Made by a program: the position numbers and the translations under genes. The notes under the pieces were generated by a model. It saw only the letters and a program-made list of their open reading frames with translations, was not told the origin of the DNA and ran no database searches. Positions 18,249 through 26,508 of a stretch of DNA of 64,000 bases are shown one piece after another (position 1 is the stretch's first letter; every line of letters starts with the position of its first letter). This DNA is from Brucella anthropi_A (GTDB taxonomy: Bacteria > Pseudomonadota > Alphaproteobacteria > Rhizobiales > Rhizobiaceae), in assembly GCF_046630315.1 (NCBI RefSeq), contig NZ_LQBD01000008.1, forward strand, positions 62,001 to 126,000. Direction: 5' to 3'.

Positions 18249-19064
18249 CTAGTCTTCTTTGACAGCGATGTCTTTTTTGATGGCGATCGCCGCAATCTGA
18301 CGCCCGTAATCGGGCTCGTTGCGATGGGTGGCGCGCCGGTAGGAATAAAACTGTTCCTCATCGGCATAGGTGCATTGGCGTAAGGATCCGGCCTGTACGC
18401 CAGCCTTCGTCAGACGGTCGGTGATGAACGTCCACAGATCGAACAGATGATGTTCCGGCTTTTTTGAAGGCCGGAAATAGGCCGTGTACTTCGGGTCCCT
18501 GCCGATAAATTCGGCATGGAATTCCGGTCCGACTTCATAATTTTCCGGCCCGATGGTGGGGCCCAGAACAGCGACGATATTCTCGCGCCTTGCGCCGAGC
18601 CCGATCATGGCTTCGATGGTGTTTTCCAGCACGCCGCCAAAAGCGCCCCGCCATCCGGCATGGGCAGAGCCGATGACGCCCGCCTGATGATCGGCAAAAA
18701 GCACCGGGCCGCAATCGGCGGAAAGCGCGCCAAGCGCGATGCCGGGAACATTGGTCACCATGGCATCGGCCTTGGGGCGCGGCATGCCGAGCGGTTCGGT
18801 AACGTGGACGACATCGGGCGAGTGGACCTGATGCACGGTCATGAGATGACCGGGCGCAACGCCAAGGCTTTCCGCCACGCGGCGGCGATTCTCGGCCACC
18901 TTTTCCGGTGCGTCGTTCGATCCGATGCCGACATTCAGGCCCCTGTAGATGCCATCGGAAACGCCGCCCTTGCGCGTGAAAAAGCCATGCGCAATCCGCT
19001 TCCCGTTCTGTCCCACGGGTTTTTCAAGGAGAGGCGAGCGGAGCGGTTGCGGGGTGTCGGTCAT
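18249..19064 (-). CDS. pgeF: Peptidoglycan editing factor / purine nucleoside phosphorylase, laccase-domain YfiH family
   Basis: 271 residues. The family metal-site residues are present: HQVHSPDV (His), SADCGPVLFAD (Cys) and GSAHAGWRG (His). Members were first called multicopper polyphenol oxidases. They are now known to act on purine nucleosides and to prevent wrong amino acids in peptidoglycan precursors. It sits between midA and the M24-like gene on the minus strand, with 72 nt to midA. Confidence 0.9.
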   Translation of the reverse strand: MTDTPQPLRSPLLEKPVGQNGKRIAHGFFTRKGGVSDGIYRGLNVGIGSNDAPEKVAENRRRVAESLGVAPGHLMTVHQVHSPDVVHVTEPLGMPRPKADAMVTNVPGIALGALSADCGPVLFADHQAGVIGSAHAGWRGAFGGVLENTIEAMIGLGARRENIVAVLGPTIGPENYEVGPEFHAEFIGRDPKYTAYFRPSKKPEHHLFDLWTFITDRLTKAGVQAGSLRQCTYADEEQFYSYRRATHRNEPDYGRQIAAIAIKKDIAVKED

Positions 19065-19136
19065 GGCAATCTCATTGTAAATGACGGGATGGTGGGGGAG
19101 CTCGGACGGCTTGTCAAAAGCTTTTTCATTCAGGCT

Positions 19137-20231
19137 TCAGACTGGCTCGAAAGGATAAAGACGTGTCTGCCGGTCACTCAATGCGAGAACCTTGAACAAG
19201 GTTCCCATCTGATCGGGTGCGGCCAGTCTTTCGACATCCTGCCGGATTTTTTCCTGAAATGCCGCATCCTTGCCCGCGCCGAGCCGCCCGGCGCGATCAA
19301 TCAGGCCCATTGCGAGCAGAAACTCGCCCTGCGTCATGGTTCCGGTCTTGCAGCCGCAGGCTGTTGCGGCCTGTTTCAGAATATCGAAATCGACATGGCT
19401 GGTGAGATCGGCCTTGCCCGGATTGGCGAATACATCATCGTAGGCGTGTTTCAGCATGGCTTGCAGCGTGTCGCCGAAACCGGATTCCAGGTGGCCGTAA
19501 TCGATGTTGAGCGCGGCTCCCCGCGCCGCCGCGATGCGGCTGGCGATCTCCTGCATCAAGGCCGTGCGCGCCGGGGCGGCTTCAAAGATCGCGCCTTCCG
19601 GGGCCTGCGCATGGTCATCGGGCAAAAGCGCCGGATCGATGCCGCCCGCGCCGCTGACGAACTGGAACGCGCCCTGTTCGTCAAGCGCGATCATCCGTTC
19701 GACAAAGCGGCCACCCACCTTGACGAATTGCCGGAACGGGATCGCGTCGAACAGTTCATTGGTCACAAGGATCAGCGGTCCATCGGCGGGAATGTCGGCA
19801 AAGCGTTCAAACCAGTCGATCTTCGCGCCCGCATCGGAGAGTTTTTCCTTCTGCCTTTCAACAAGGCGCGGGCTGGTTTCCACCATGGCAATCCGCGTAT
19901 GGCCCAGCATTTGCGGGGCAAGCCTGCCGACGGTGCGCAGCATGTCGCTCATCAGCGTGCCGCGACCGGGGCCGATTTCGCACAGTGTGACCGTGTCCGG
20001 GCGTCCAAGCGCATCCCATGCGCCGACGCACCAGATGCCGATCAGTTCGCCGAACATCTGGCTCACTTCCGGCGCGGTGATGAAATCGCCCGCGCGCCCG
20101 AAAGGCTCGCGCGTCGTATAATAGCCCGCCTCGCGGTCGCCGAGGCAGGCTGCCATGTAATCGGCCACGCTGATCGGCCCGGTGGCGGCGATCAGGCGTT
20201 TCAGCCGGTCTTTCAGCGGGAGGTCAGGCAT
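19137..20231 (-). CDS. SAM-dependent methyltransferase, MidA/NDUFAF7 family
   Basis: 364 residues. The SAM-binding motif LCEIGPGRGTLMSDML near residue 90 is clear. The mitochondrial relative NDUFAF7 methylates an arginine of complex I subunit NDUFS2 during assembly; a similar role is plausible here because alphaproteobacteria share complex I. I placed the start at ATG 20231 (MPDLPLKDRL), which overlaps the lgt stop by 8 nt and gives translational coupling; the longer frame to 20348 lies entirely within lgt and is rejected. Confidence 0.88.
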   Translation of the reverse strand: MPDLPLKDRLKRLIAATGPISVADYMAACLGDREAGYYTTREPFGRAGDFITAPEVSQMFGELIGIWCVGAWDALGRPDTVTLCEIGPGRGTLMSDMLRTVGRLAPQMLGHTRIAMVETSPRLVERQKEKLSDAGAKIDWFERFADIPADGPLILVTNELFDAIPFRQFVKVGGRFVERMIALDEQGAFQFVSGAGGIDPALLPDDHAQAPEGAIFEAAPARTALMQEIASRIAAARGAALNIDYGHLESGFGDTLQAMLKHAYDDVFANPGKADLTSHVDFDILKQAATACGCKTGTMTQGEFLLAMGLIDRAGRLGAGKDAAFQEKIRQDVERLAAPDQMGTLFKVLALSDRQTRLYPFEPV

Positions 20232-21069
20232 CCCTGGCGGCTGCCCGGTTTGCCCGCCACATGGCCCACAGGCCGAGCAGCACCATCGGCACGGAAAGCA
20301 CCATGCCCATGGTGAGCCATCCGCCGAAGAGATAGCCCAACTGGGCATCCGGCTCGCGGAAGAATTCCACCGCGATGCGGCTCAATCCGTAACCGGCGAT
20401 GAAGGCGCCTCCCACAAAGCCCGGCTGCTTGAGCTTGCGTCCGACCCAGACCAGCAGGAACAGCACGAAGAAAAGCACAAACCCTTCAAGAAAGGCTTCA
20501 TAAAGCTGGCTCGGATGGCGCGGCAGCGGGCCGCCATTGGGGAAATAGACCGCCCATGGCACGTCGCTGACCCGGCCCCAGAGTTCCGAATTGATGAAAT
20601 TGGCAACACGCACCACGCCAAGCCCGACGGGCACGCCGGCGGCAACCGTGTCGAACATGCTCCAGATACTGATCCCGCGCGAGCGGGCAAACAGGATCAT
20701 GGCGAGCGTGGTGCCCAAAATGCCGCCGTGAAACGACATGCCGCCATCCCACACCGCCGGAATGGCCATCGGGTTCGCGATATAATAGGAAAGATTATAG
20801 AAGAGCACATAGCCGATGCGCCCGCCGAGCACGACGCCGAGCGCCGCCCAGATCACGAAATCGTCAAGCGCTTCCGGCGCCATCGGCGGCTGGTTGTGGG
20901 CCCAAAGGCGGTGGCTGCGCAAAAGCTTCTTGCCGTACCACCAGGCAAACATGATGCCGACGACATAGCCAAGGCCGTACCAGTGCACCGCCAGCGGCCC
21001 GACCCGGAAGATCACCGGGTCGATATTGGGAAAGGCGAGCGCCGATGCGGGCAGCAACGTCTCAATCAT
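20224..21069 (-). CDS. lgt: Phosphatidylglycerol-prolipoprotein diacylglyceryl transferase
   Basis: 281 residues, about seven membrane segments. Lgt moves a diacylglyceryl group from phosphatidylglycerol to the lipobox cysteine of prolipoproteins, the first step of lipoprotein maturation in the inner membrane. The signature region RVANFINSELWGR and the later PRHPSQLYEA, with its essential His and Arg, are intact. It heads the lgt-midA-pgeF cluster. Several predicted lipoproteins in this window would be its substrates. Confidence 0.95.
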   Translation of the reverse strand: MIETLLPASALAFPNIDPVIFRVGPLAVHWYGLGYVVGIMFAWWYGKKLLRSHRLWAHNQPPMAPEALDDFVIWAALGVVLGGRIGYVLFYNLSYYIANPMAIPAVWDGGMSFHGGILGTTLAMILFARSRGISIWSMFDTVAAGVPVGLGVVRVANFINSELWGRVSDVPWAVYFPNGGPLPRHPSQLYEAFLEGFVLFFVLFLLVWVGRKLKQPGFVGGAFIAGYGLSRIAVEFFREPDAQLGYLFGGWLTMGMVLSVPMVLLGLWAMWRANRAAARDA

Positions 21070-21233
21070 GAAATCACTCCGTTTTGTGACGGAACATGCT
21101 GGACGAAGCTTTTGCGGTCAAGCCGGGTCGGGATTAATCACGATTACAGGCTCGCGCTTGCATCGTGATCGCGGCAGGCTTATTTCAAATACAGCTTTTT
21201 CAACAGCTTCATGCGGAAACAGGGAAGACAGCC
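21070..21233. promoter_or_regulatory. Divergent region between lgt and the UbiK-like gene
   Basis: A 164-nt divergent gap that must carry both promoters. AGGGAAG at 21221-21227 is the ribosome binding site for the plus-strand gene. Confidence 0.35.
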
Positions 21234-21554
21234 ATGACCAGCGGACAGAACCGGGTTCTCGATGAACTCGCCAAGCTTGTGACGGATGCGGCGGGCGCCG
21301 CGCAGGGCGTGCGCCGCGAAGTGGAAACGGCATTGCGTTCGCAAGGGGAGCGCGTGCTGAACACGCTCGACGTGGTGCAGCGCGAAGACTTCGAAGCCGT
21401 TCGCGAAATGGCGATCAAGGCGCGGGCCGAAAACAGCGCCTTGCTGGCAAGAATCGAAGCTCTCGAAGCGCGTCTTGCCAAATTCGACGTTGATTCCAGC
21501 GCCAAAACGGCGAAATCCACTTCCGGTTCGGCAAAATCCAAAGATAATTCCTGA
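21234..21554 (+). CDS. UbiK/BMFP-family accessory factor
   Basis: 106 residues, mainly a long amphipathic helix and coiled coil (about residues 10-85) ending in a Ser/Lys-rich tail. It matches the BMFP/UbiK family, small trimeric proteins that assist the ubiquinone-synthesis complex and promote membrane fusion in Brucella (BMFP = Brucella membrane fusogenic protein). ATG 21234, after AGGGAAG, gives MTSGQNRVLDEL, the family start; the 23 extra residues of the longer frame are dropped. Confidence 0.8.
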   Translation: MTSGQNRVLDELAKLVTDAAGAAQGVRREVETALRSQGERVLNTLDVVQREDFEAVREMAIKARAENSALLARIEALEARLAKFDVDSSAKTAKSTSGSAKSKDNS

Positions 21555-21982
21555 TTATTTATTAACAGGCCGCAAGTGGCAAAAACCCTTGTCTTAGAGT
21601 CGCTTAAGGCAAGGGTCGCGGCCAGCCCCCCTTATATTTCCACATGCTTTCATGCCTCTTTTTGGAAAAGGGGCTGGCGTTCAGATTCAGCATCAATAGA
21701 CTGAAAACACTACATGATTCGTAACGCGGTCATGTAGGCGGCGGCGAGGGGCTGTGTGTCAGGTTTCGCGTCTTTCAGGCTGCTTTCCAGTATCAGTTGC
21801 GTATGTGCGTGTGCCATTGGGGCGCTTGCATGCCGTTGGGCGTGCCGGTTCCTCGACCGATCAATTCGTGCCTGTTTTCCTGCGCTTGTTCTTGCGCGGT
21901 GACGGCACGGGCGAGCAATGACTTGCGCGCCGGGAATTTGGAAGCATCTGGGGGCAGATGTTTCGCAGAACAGGAAACGGAC
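21555..21982. other. Highly structured intergenic region
   Basis: There is no convincing gene here. Two strong nested hairpins stand out: 21568-21623 (GGCCGC outer arms, ACCCTTG / CAAGGGT inner arms) and 21621-21678 (GCCAGCCCC / GGGGCTGGC outer arms, TTTCC / GGAAA inner arms). They could be the end of the ubiK transcript, a small RNA, or the leader of the ybjN-like gene. Downstream of 21700 I see no further structure. Confidence 0.5.
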
Positions 21983-22483
21983 ATGAGCCTTCTTGAGCTT
22001 GAATTCGCACGTGAGGCGCATCCGGTGGATGTGATCGAACAGGTCGCGCATTCAAACGACTGGACGTTCGAGCGGACTGGCGACGACGAAATCGCAATCT
22101 CGGTTGCGGGCAACTGGACTGACTATCACGTCTCGTTTTCCTGGATGGAGGATTTCGAGGCACTGCATCTGGCCTGCGCATTCGACATCAAGGTGGCCGA
22201 GCCGCGTGTGAACGAAGTGATGCGCCTGCTGTCGCTCATCAATGAAAAGCTTTTGATGGGCCATTTCGACCTCTGGCAGCAGGAAGGCGCGATCATGTAT
22301 CGCCAGTCGCTGCTGCTGGCAGGCGGGGCGGAACCGACGAGCCGACAGGTGGAAGTGCTGCTGTCGGCGGCGCTGGAAGCCTGCGAAGCCTATTTCCAGG
22401 CCTTCCAGTTTGTGGTCTGGTCGGGCGTTTCGGCGCGCGAGGCGCTGGAGAGTGTGGTGTTCGAGACTGTCGGTCGAGCCTGA
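21983..22483 (+). CDS. YbjN-domain protein
   Basis: 166 residues, small and acidic, with the YbjN/type III chaperone-like fold (HPVDVIEQVAHSNDW near the N-terminus, FDLWQQEGAIMYRQSLL in the middle). In E. coli YbjN acts as a general regulator or chaperone-like factor, and its exact role is unclear. ATG 21983 follows AGGAAA; the 62-residue extension of the longer frame is cysteine-rich and unlike the family. A terminator follows at 22507. Confidence 0.82.
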   Translation: MSLLELEFAREAHPVDVIEQVAHSNDWTFERTGDDEIAISVAGNWTDYHVSFSWMEDFEALHLACAFDIKVAEPRVNEVMRLLSLINEKLLMGHFDLWQQEGAIMYRQSLLLAGGAEPTSRQVEVLLSAALEACEAYFQAFQFVVWSGVSAREALESVVFETVGRA

Positions 22484-22506
22484 GCGTCTATATCAGCTGA
22501 ATTTGG

Positions 22507-22529
22507 CCCGGCGCCCGCGCCGGGTTTTC
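22507..22529 (+). terminator. Terminator of the ybjN-like gene
   Basis: An 8-bp perfect GC stem (CCCGGCGC / GCGCCGGG) with a CC loop, followed by TTTT. It separates the ybjN-like gene from csaA. Confidence 0.85.
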
Positions 22530-22551
22530 TGCGAGGCGGGGGAGTAAAACA

Positions 22552-22899
22552 ATGAGCGAAGCAACCACCATCACCTGGGCGGATTTCGAAAAGGTCGATA
22601 TCCGCAGCGGAACCATCGTGGAAGCCGTGCCATTTCCCGAAGCGCGCAAGCCCGCCTTCAAGCTCAAGATCGATTTCGGCGAAAAGATCGGCATCAAGAA
22701 GTCGTCGGCCCAGATCACCAGACACTACACGCCGGAGCAGCTCATCGGCAAACAGGTCATGGCCGTGGTGAATTTTCCGCCGCGCCAGATCGGCCCCTTC
22801 ATGTCGGAAGTGCTGACGCTCGGCATGCCGGACGAAAACGGCGAAGTGGTTCTCGCGGCAATCGATAAGCCGGTGCCGAACGGCGGCAAGCTTTACTGA
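22552..22899 (+). CDS. tRNA-binding domain protein, CsaA type
   Basis: 115 residues, a single OB-fold tRNA-binding domain like B. subtilis CsaA and the C-terminus of bacterial MetRS (FEKVDIRSGTIV, KSSAQIT, QVMAVVNFPPRQIGPFMSEVLTLG). CsaA has been described as an export-linked chaperone that binds tRNA. It lies downstream of a terminator, so it has its own promoter or relies on read-through, and is convergent with the histidine kinase gene. Confidence 0.9.
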   Translation: MSEATTITWADFEKVDIRSGTIVEAVPFPEARKPAFKLKIDFGEKIGIKKSSAQITRHYTPEQLIGKQVMAVVNFPPRQIGPFMSEVLTLGMPDENGEVVLAAIDKPVPNGGKLY

Positions 22900-22982
22900 G
22901 CGTGTGAAATTTCAAACAAAGCCATTACTTTCCCCTCCGCCCTCTCGAAGCGCGAGGGAAAGGAACAGCGCCGAAATGTGCC

Positions 22983-24326
22983 TCAAGCCGGAATGTGGAT
23001 GATGGCGCGCAGGCCCCCTATCGGGGCGTTTTCCAGCGCAATATCGCCGCCATGGCTGCGCGCGATGTCGCGGGCAATGGCAAGCCCAAGTCCGCCGGTG
23101 CCGCCGGAATCCTGCGTGCGCGCCTCGTCCAGCCGCACGAAAGGCTTGAAGACATCTTCACGGCGGTCTTCGGGAATGCCCGGCCCGTCATCATCCACGA
23201 TGACGTTGAGCCAGCCATCGTTATGCAAGATCGAAAGCTCCACATTTTGCGCATGACGGAAGGCGTTTGAAACCAGATTGCTGACCAGGCGCGAGAAGGC
23301 GTTCGGCCGCACATGGACCTCGCTGTCGCCTTCGATATGATATTTGAAGCCGCGTTCGCGCAGGCGCGCTTCGTGTTCCAGCTTTTCGCAAAGCCGGGTG
23401 ACGTCGAAGCTTGCCGTTTCCTCCGCGCCTTCGCCGCGCGCAAAGGCGAGATAGCCTTCCAGCATCGTCTGCATGTCGGCGATGTCCTGATTGAGCGGCT
23501 CGGTGTCGATGGAGTGTCCTGCGAGAGCCAGTTGCAGCTTGAAGCGGGTCAGAATGGTGCGCAGGTCGTGGCTGACGCCGGACAGCATGGCGGTGCGCTG
23601 CTCGATCTGGCGCTCGATGCGCGAGCGCATCTGGATGAAGGCAATGCCGGCACGGCGCACTTCCTCCGCGCCGCGCGGGTGAAAACCTTCCGGCATGGGG
23701 CGCCCCTTGCCGAAACTTTCCGCCGCTTCGGCAAGCTGCTGGATCGGCTTGATCTGGTTGCGCAGGAAGGCGATGGCGATAATCAGCAGAACAAGCGCGG
23801 TGCCCACCATCCATGTCAGGAAGATGCCCGTATTGGACGCATAGGCCTGGCTGCGCCGGGCAAAGACGCGCAACACCTTGTCCTCAAGCTTGATGCGGAT
23901 TTCGATGAGATCGGAATCGCCCACCGTATCCACCCAGAACGGACGGTTGATCTGGCGGGTGATTTCTTCGCTCAGGAAGTAGTCGAGAATGGCGAAAAAG
24001 GGCTTTGGCCCCGGCGGCGGCAGCGGATCGGGCGGCAGGATGGAAATGTTGAGCGCCAGCCGCTGCTGCGCGATGCGGATGAGATTGTCGTAGCCCGGTT
24101 CCTGCGGATAGGTTTCGAGAATATCGATGATCGCCGCAATGTCGCGCACCACCGCCGTGGAAAGCCGTTCCGTCACCATCTGCCAGTGGCGCTCCATGAA
24201 CACATAGGCGATCACGGACTGGAGCAGGACCATCGGGGCGATGATGATGATGAGCGACCGCGCATAGAGCCCCTTCGGCATGGTGCGCGCCAACCAGCGG
24301 AAGAATTTTCTCAAGGGCGATCTCAT
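22983..24326 (-). CDS. Sensor histidine kinase, EnvZ type
   Basis: 447 residues. Two membrane helices (about 23-45 and 170-192) flank a periplasmic loop, followed by HAMP, DHp and ATPase domains. The H-box is SGVSHDLRTILTRF near residue 250; EnvZ has HDLRTPLTR, so the proline after the histidine helix is Ile here. The N-box NLVSNAFRHA, G1 DDDGPGIPE and G2 GGLGLAIA are present. Its partner regulator lies 242 nt upstream on the same strand; the gap holds palindromic repeats rather than a gene. The signal sensed is unknown. Confidence 0.9.
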   Translation of the reverse strand: MRSPLRKFFRWLARTMPKGLYARSLIIIIAPMVLLQSVIAYVFMERHWQMVTERLSTAVVRDIAAIIDILETYPQEPGYDNLIRIAQQRLALNISILPPDPLPPPGPKPFFAILDYFLSEEITRQINRPFWVDTVGDSDLIEIRIKLEDKVLRVFARRSQAYASNTGIFLTWMVGTALVLLIIAIAFLRNQIKPIQQLAEAAESFGKGRPMPEGFHPRGAEEVRRAGIAFIQMRSRIERQIEQRTAMLSGVSHDLRTILTRFKLQLALAGHSIDTEPLNQDIADMQTMLEGYLAFARGEGAEETASFDVTRLCEKLEHEARLRERGFKYHIEGDSEVHVRPNAFSRLVSNLVSNAFRHAQNVELSILHNDGWLNVIVDDDGPGIPEDRREDVFKPFVRLDEARTQDSGGTGGLGLAIARDIARSHGGDIALENAPIGGLRAIIHIPA

Positions 24327-24568
24327 CGTGTTAAAACGTCCCTAATGCATGTCTCCCGAAAGTGGGAACCGGTTTAGGGATAAAAGACATGCATGAAAAC
24401 AAAAGCTTAAAGCGTGTCATACGAATACGATAAGGTGCGACGCGCTTTAAGTCCGCGCGGCTGCGCTTTCCATGAACAACATTGCGGCTATGCCTTTTGT
24501 ACACGCCGCGACGCCTTTTGGGAAAACACCATTTTCTGATCGCGATGGTTGTGATTGCCGCCGCCCTG
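24327..24568. repeat. Two palindromes between regulator and kinase genes
   Basis: 24345-24394 is a CCGGTT-type palindrome (ATGCATGTCT / AGACATGCAT arms). 24407-24450 is a second type (TTAAAGCGTGTC / GACGCGCTTTAA). The same two types sit together again near 58380-58480. Confidence 0.75.
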
Positions 24569-25318
24569 CTATTCGATGCTGAGCTTGTAGCCGATGCCGC
24601 GCACGGTCTGGAGCCAGACCGGATTGGCCGGGTCATGCTCGATCTTGCGGCGCAGGCGGTTGATCTGCACGTCGATCGTGCGTTCGCCGACATCGCCGTC
24701 CTGGCCCGTCAGTTCGTGGCGGGGGATCGTTTCGCCGGCACGCTCGGCGAAGATCGCCATGATGTCCTGCTCGCGGTCGGTGAGCTTGATCGTCTCGGTT
24801 CCCTTCTTCAATTCGCGGCGCGGAATGAAGAATGTGTAGGGCCCGAACACGATCTGCTCGATCTTCGGCTGCGCGGGCGGCGCACCGCGCCGCAGGATAT
24901 TGTTGATGCGCAAGGTCAGCTCGCGCGGATCGAACGGCTTGGGCAGATAATCGTCCGCCCCGGCGGACAGGCCGTCGATGCGGCTGTCGGTTTCCGACAG
25001 GGCCGTGAGCATGAGGATTGGCACATTCTTCTGCTCGCGCAGGGAGCGCGTCAGCGAAACGCCGGTTTCGCCCGGCATCATCACGTCGAGGATCAGAAGG
25101 TCGAAATCGATGCCTTCCAGCTTGCGGCGCGCTTCGGCGGCACTTCCAGCCATCGTGACGCGAAAACCGCTATTGGTCAGATATTGTGAGAGAAGGCTGC
25201 GGATGCGCGTATCGTCGTCTACGACGAGGAGATGCGGCGCGTCATCCGAGAGCGTCTTTTCTTCTTCTGCAGCCATGGCCTCTTTCGATCCCATTCCGTT
25301 CCAGTTCGATTGCAGCAT
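24569..25318 (-). CDS. Response regulator, OmpR type
   Basis: Up to 249 residues: a receiver domain with the acidic pair LLVVDDD, phospho-acceptor aspartate in LLILDVMMPGETG and Lys in YLPKPFDP, then a winged-helix OmpR DNA-binding domain ending LQTVRGIGYKLSIE. It pairs with the EnvZ-type kinase downstream. The start is uncertain: ATG at 25318, 25294 and 25276 are all in frame and none has an ideal ribosome binding site. Targets are unknown; no operator could be assigned. Confidence 0.9.
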   Translation of the reverse strand: MLQSNWNGMGSKEAMAAEEEKTLSDDAPHLLVVDDDTRIRSLLSQYLTNSGFRVTMAGSAAEARRKLEGIDFDLLILDVMMPGETGVSLTRSLREQKNVPILMLTALSETDSRIDGLSAGADDYLPKPFDPRELTLRINNILRRGAPPAQPKIEQIVFGPYTFFIPRRELKKGTETIKLTDREQDIMAIFAERAGETIPRHELTGQDGDVGERTIDVQINRLRRKIEHDPANPVWLQTVRGIGYKLSIE

Positions 25319-25556
25319 CGTGCTTTCAATATGTTAGAGCGGGTTCTATTTTAACAGAATCACCAGAACTGCTCTAACTCTTTGTTTTGTCACATTTTCC
25401 TTACGCAAAACCGCTTTGCGCCTTTGCTGGAAATGCTCCAGGATGCAACATGCGTCGCCGGGCATATTACCCACTGGAATGCGGCGCGTCCATTCACTGG
25501 CTGAAACGGTTTGTTTTTATACAAGCACTTACTGCTACCTGGCGTAACAATCCGAT
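25319..25556. repeat. Intergenic repeats between marR and ompR-like genes
   Basis: 25333-25378 is a palindrome with GTTAGAGC / GCTCTAAC ends and GGTTCT / AGAACT inner arms. 25388-25439 is a repeat of the type TTACGCAAAACCGCTTTGCG followed by TTTGCTGGAAATGCTC, also found near 28920, 46965 and 58540. No gene is seen. Confidence 0.65.
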
Positions 25557-26060
25557 TCAAACCTGACGGGCGGCGGGGTCTTCGGCGGAAAATTCATCGA
25601 TCTGCGCCCGCCGTTCGGGATTGACCATATTGTAAAGAAAGCGCTCGATCACCTGCCGGTCCTGCGGCGCGCAATCCTCCAGCGCGCGCGCGATGCGCCG
25701 CGACTGGGGAAGGGCGAGGGCAAGCGTGAGCTGGCGTCCGCTCTCGGTCGGATAAAGCTTGCGGTGGCGGCGGTCGTGCAGGCCGGTCGCCTGAACGACA
25801 TGGCCGGTGTCGATCAACTGCTTGAGCACGCGCGACAGGCTCTGCTTGGTGATCCGCAGCACGTCCAGAAGCTCGGCCACCGTCATGCCCGGCTTGCGGT
25901 TGATGAAATAGAGAACACGGTGATGCGCCCGCCCGAAGCCGATCTTTTCCAGGATAAGATCGGGGTCGGCGGTGAAGTCGCGATAGGAAAAGAACAAAAG
26001 CTCAATGACGTTGAGATCGGCAGCCTCCTCGGCCGTCAACGGATTGCGAATATAATTCAT
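25557..26060 (-). CDS. MarR-family transcription regulator
   Basis: 167 residues with a central winged helix-turn-helix (MTVAELLDVLRITKQSLSRVLKQL) and the wing DRRHRKLYP. I chose ATG 26060 rather than the longer frame from TTG 26132 because the longer version would place a clear operator-like dyad (26107-26125) and a promoter-like sequence inside the coding region. It lies divergent from the aminotransferase gene, which it may control along with itself. Its ligand is unknown. Confidence 0.85.
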   Translation of the reverse strand: MNYIRNPLTAEEAADLNVIELLFFSYRDFTADPDLILEKIGFGRAHHRVLYFINRKPGMTVAELLDVLRITKQSLSRVLKQLIDTGHVVQATGLHDRRHRKLYPTESGRQLTLALALPQSRRIARALEDCAPQDRQVIERFLYNMVNPERRAQIDEFSAEDPAARQV

Positions 26061-26106
26061 ATCGTTGGTCGAATTCACATCGATGCTCCATTCTGTCGCG
26101 TTAAAT

Positions 26107-26125
26107 ATGTCAGCATTGTTGACAT
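26107..26125. promoter_or_regulatory. Operator-like dyad upstream of marR
   Basis: ATGTCA, 7 nt, TGACAT, a perfect dyad. On the minus strand it lies between TTGAAT (26132-26127) and a CATATT hexamer 17 nt further, so a bound MarR dimer would block marR transcription. Confidence 0.5.
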
Positions 26126-26508
26126 AATTCAATCGCCCAGATAATTTTCGACAAGCGTGAAGCGGTCTTTTTGGAATAATGTTTGCGCTGATACATGCCG
26201 GGAGGGGGAATAATTGCGTTGGCCGGGCGCCTGCCGCCGTTTGAAAATGCGGTGGAGGGGATCGGGCTGCCGCAATGTTTCGTCCGCGGGGGGATTATCG
26301 TCTTTCCATGCATGCTCCGCCTGGGATTTGCGCAATATGTTTGCGTGACATCAAAGCATTCTGGACAAAAAGGCCAGCGATTACGTGGGAAAAAGGGTGC
26401 CCTTTGCCCTGATCCGTCGATTTAGCTGGGGAAGACGGGCCGAGGGGGCGTTTGCCGGGCCGGAAACCGGTTGCGAGACAGTGCCGCGCAATATTCAGGA
26501 GCAATAAA
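26126..26508. other. Region upstream of the aminotransferase gene
   Basis: About 380 nt. It should contain the promoter of the aminotransferase gene. There is an AAAGGG/CCCTTT hairpin near 26393-26408 but no gene I can support; the 76-codon plus-strand ORF at 26195-26425 has no domain and no good ribosome binding site. AGGAG near 26497 serves the downstream ATG. Confidence 0.35.

Noticed and set aside
26195..26425. 76-codon plus-strand ORF upstream of ilvE
   Set aside because: No ribosome binding site, no domain, unremarkable composition. More likely leader DNA.
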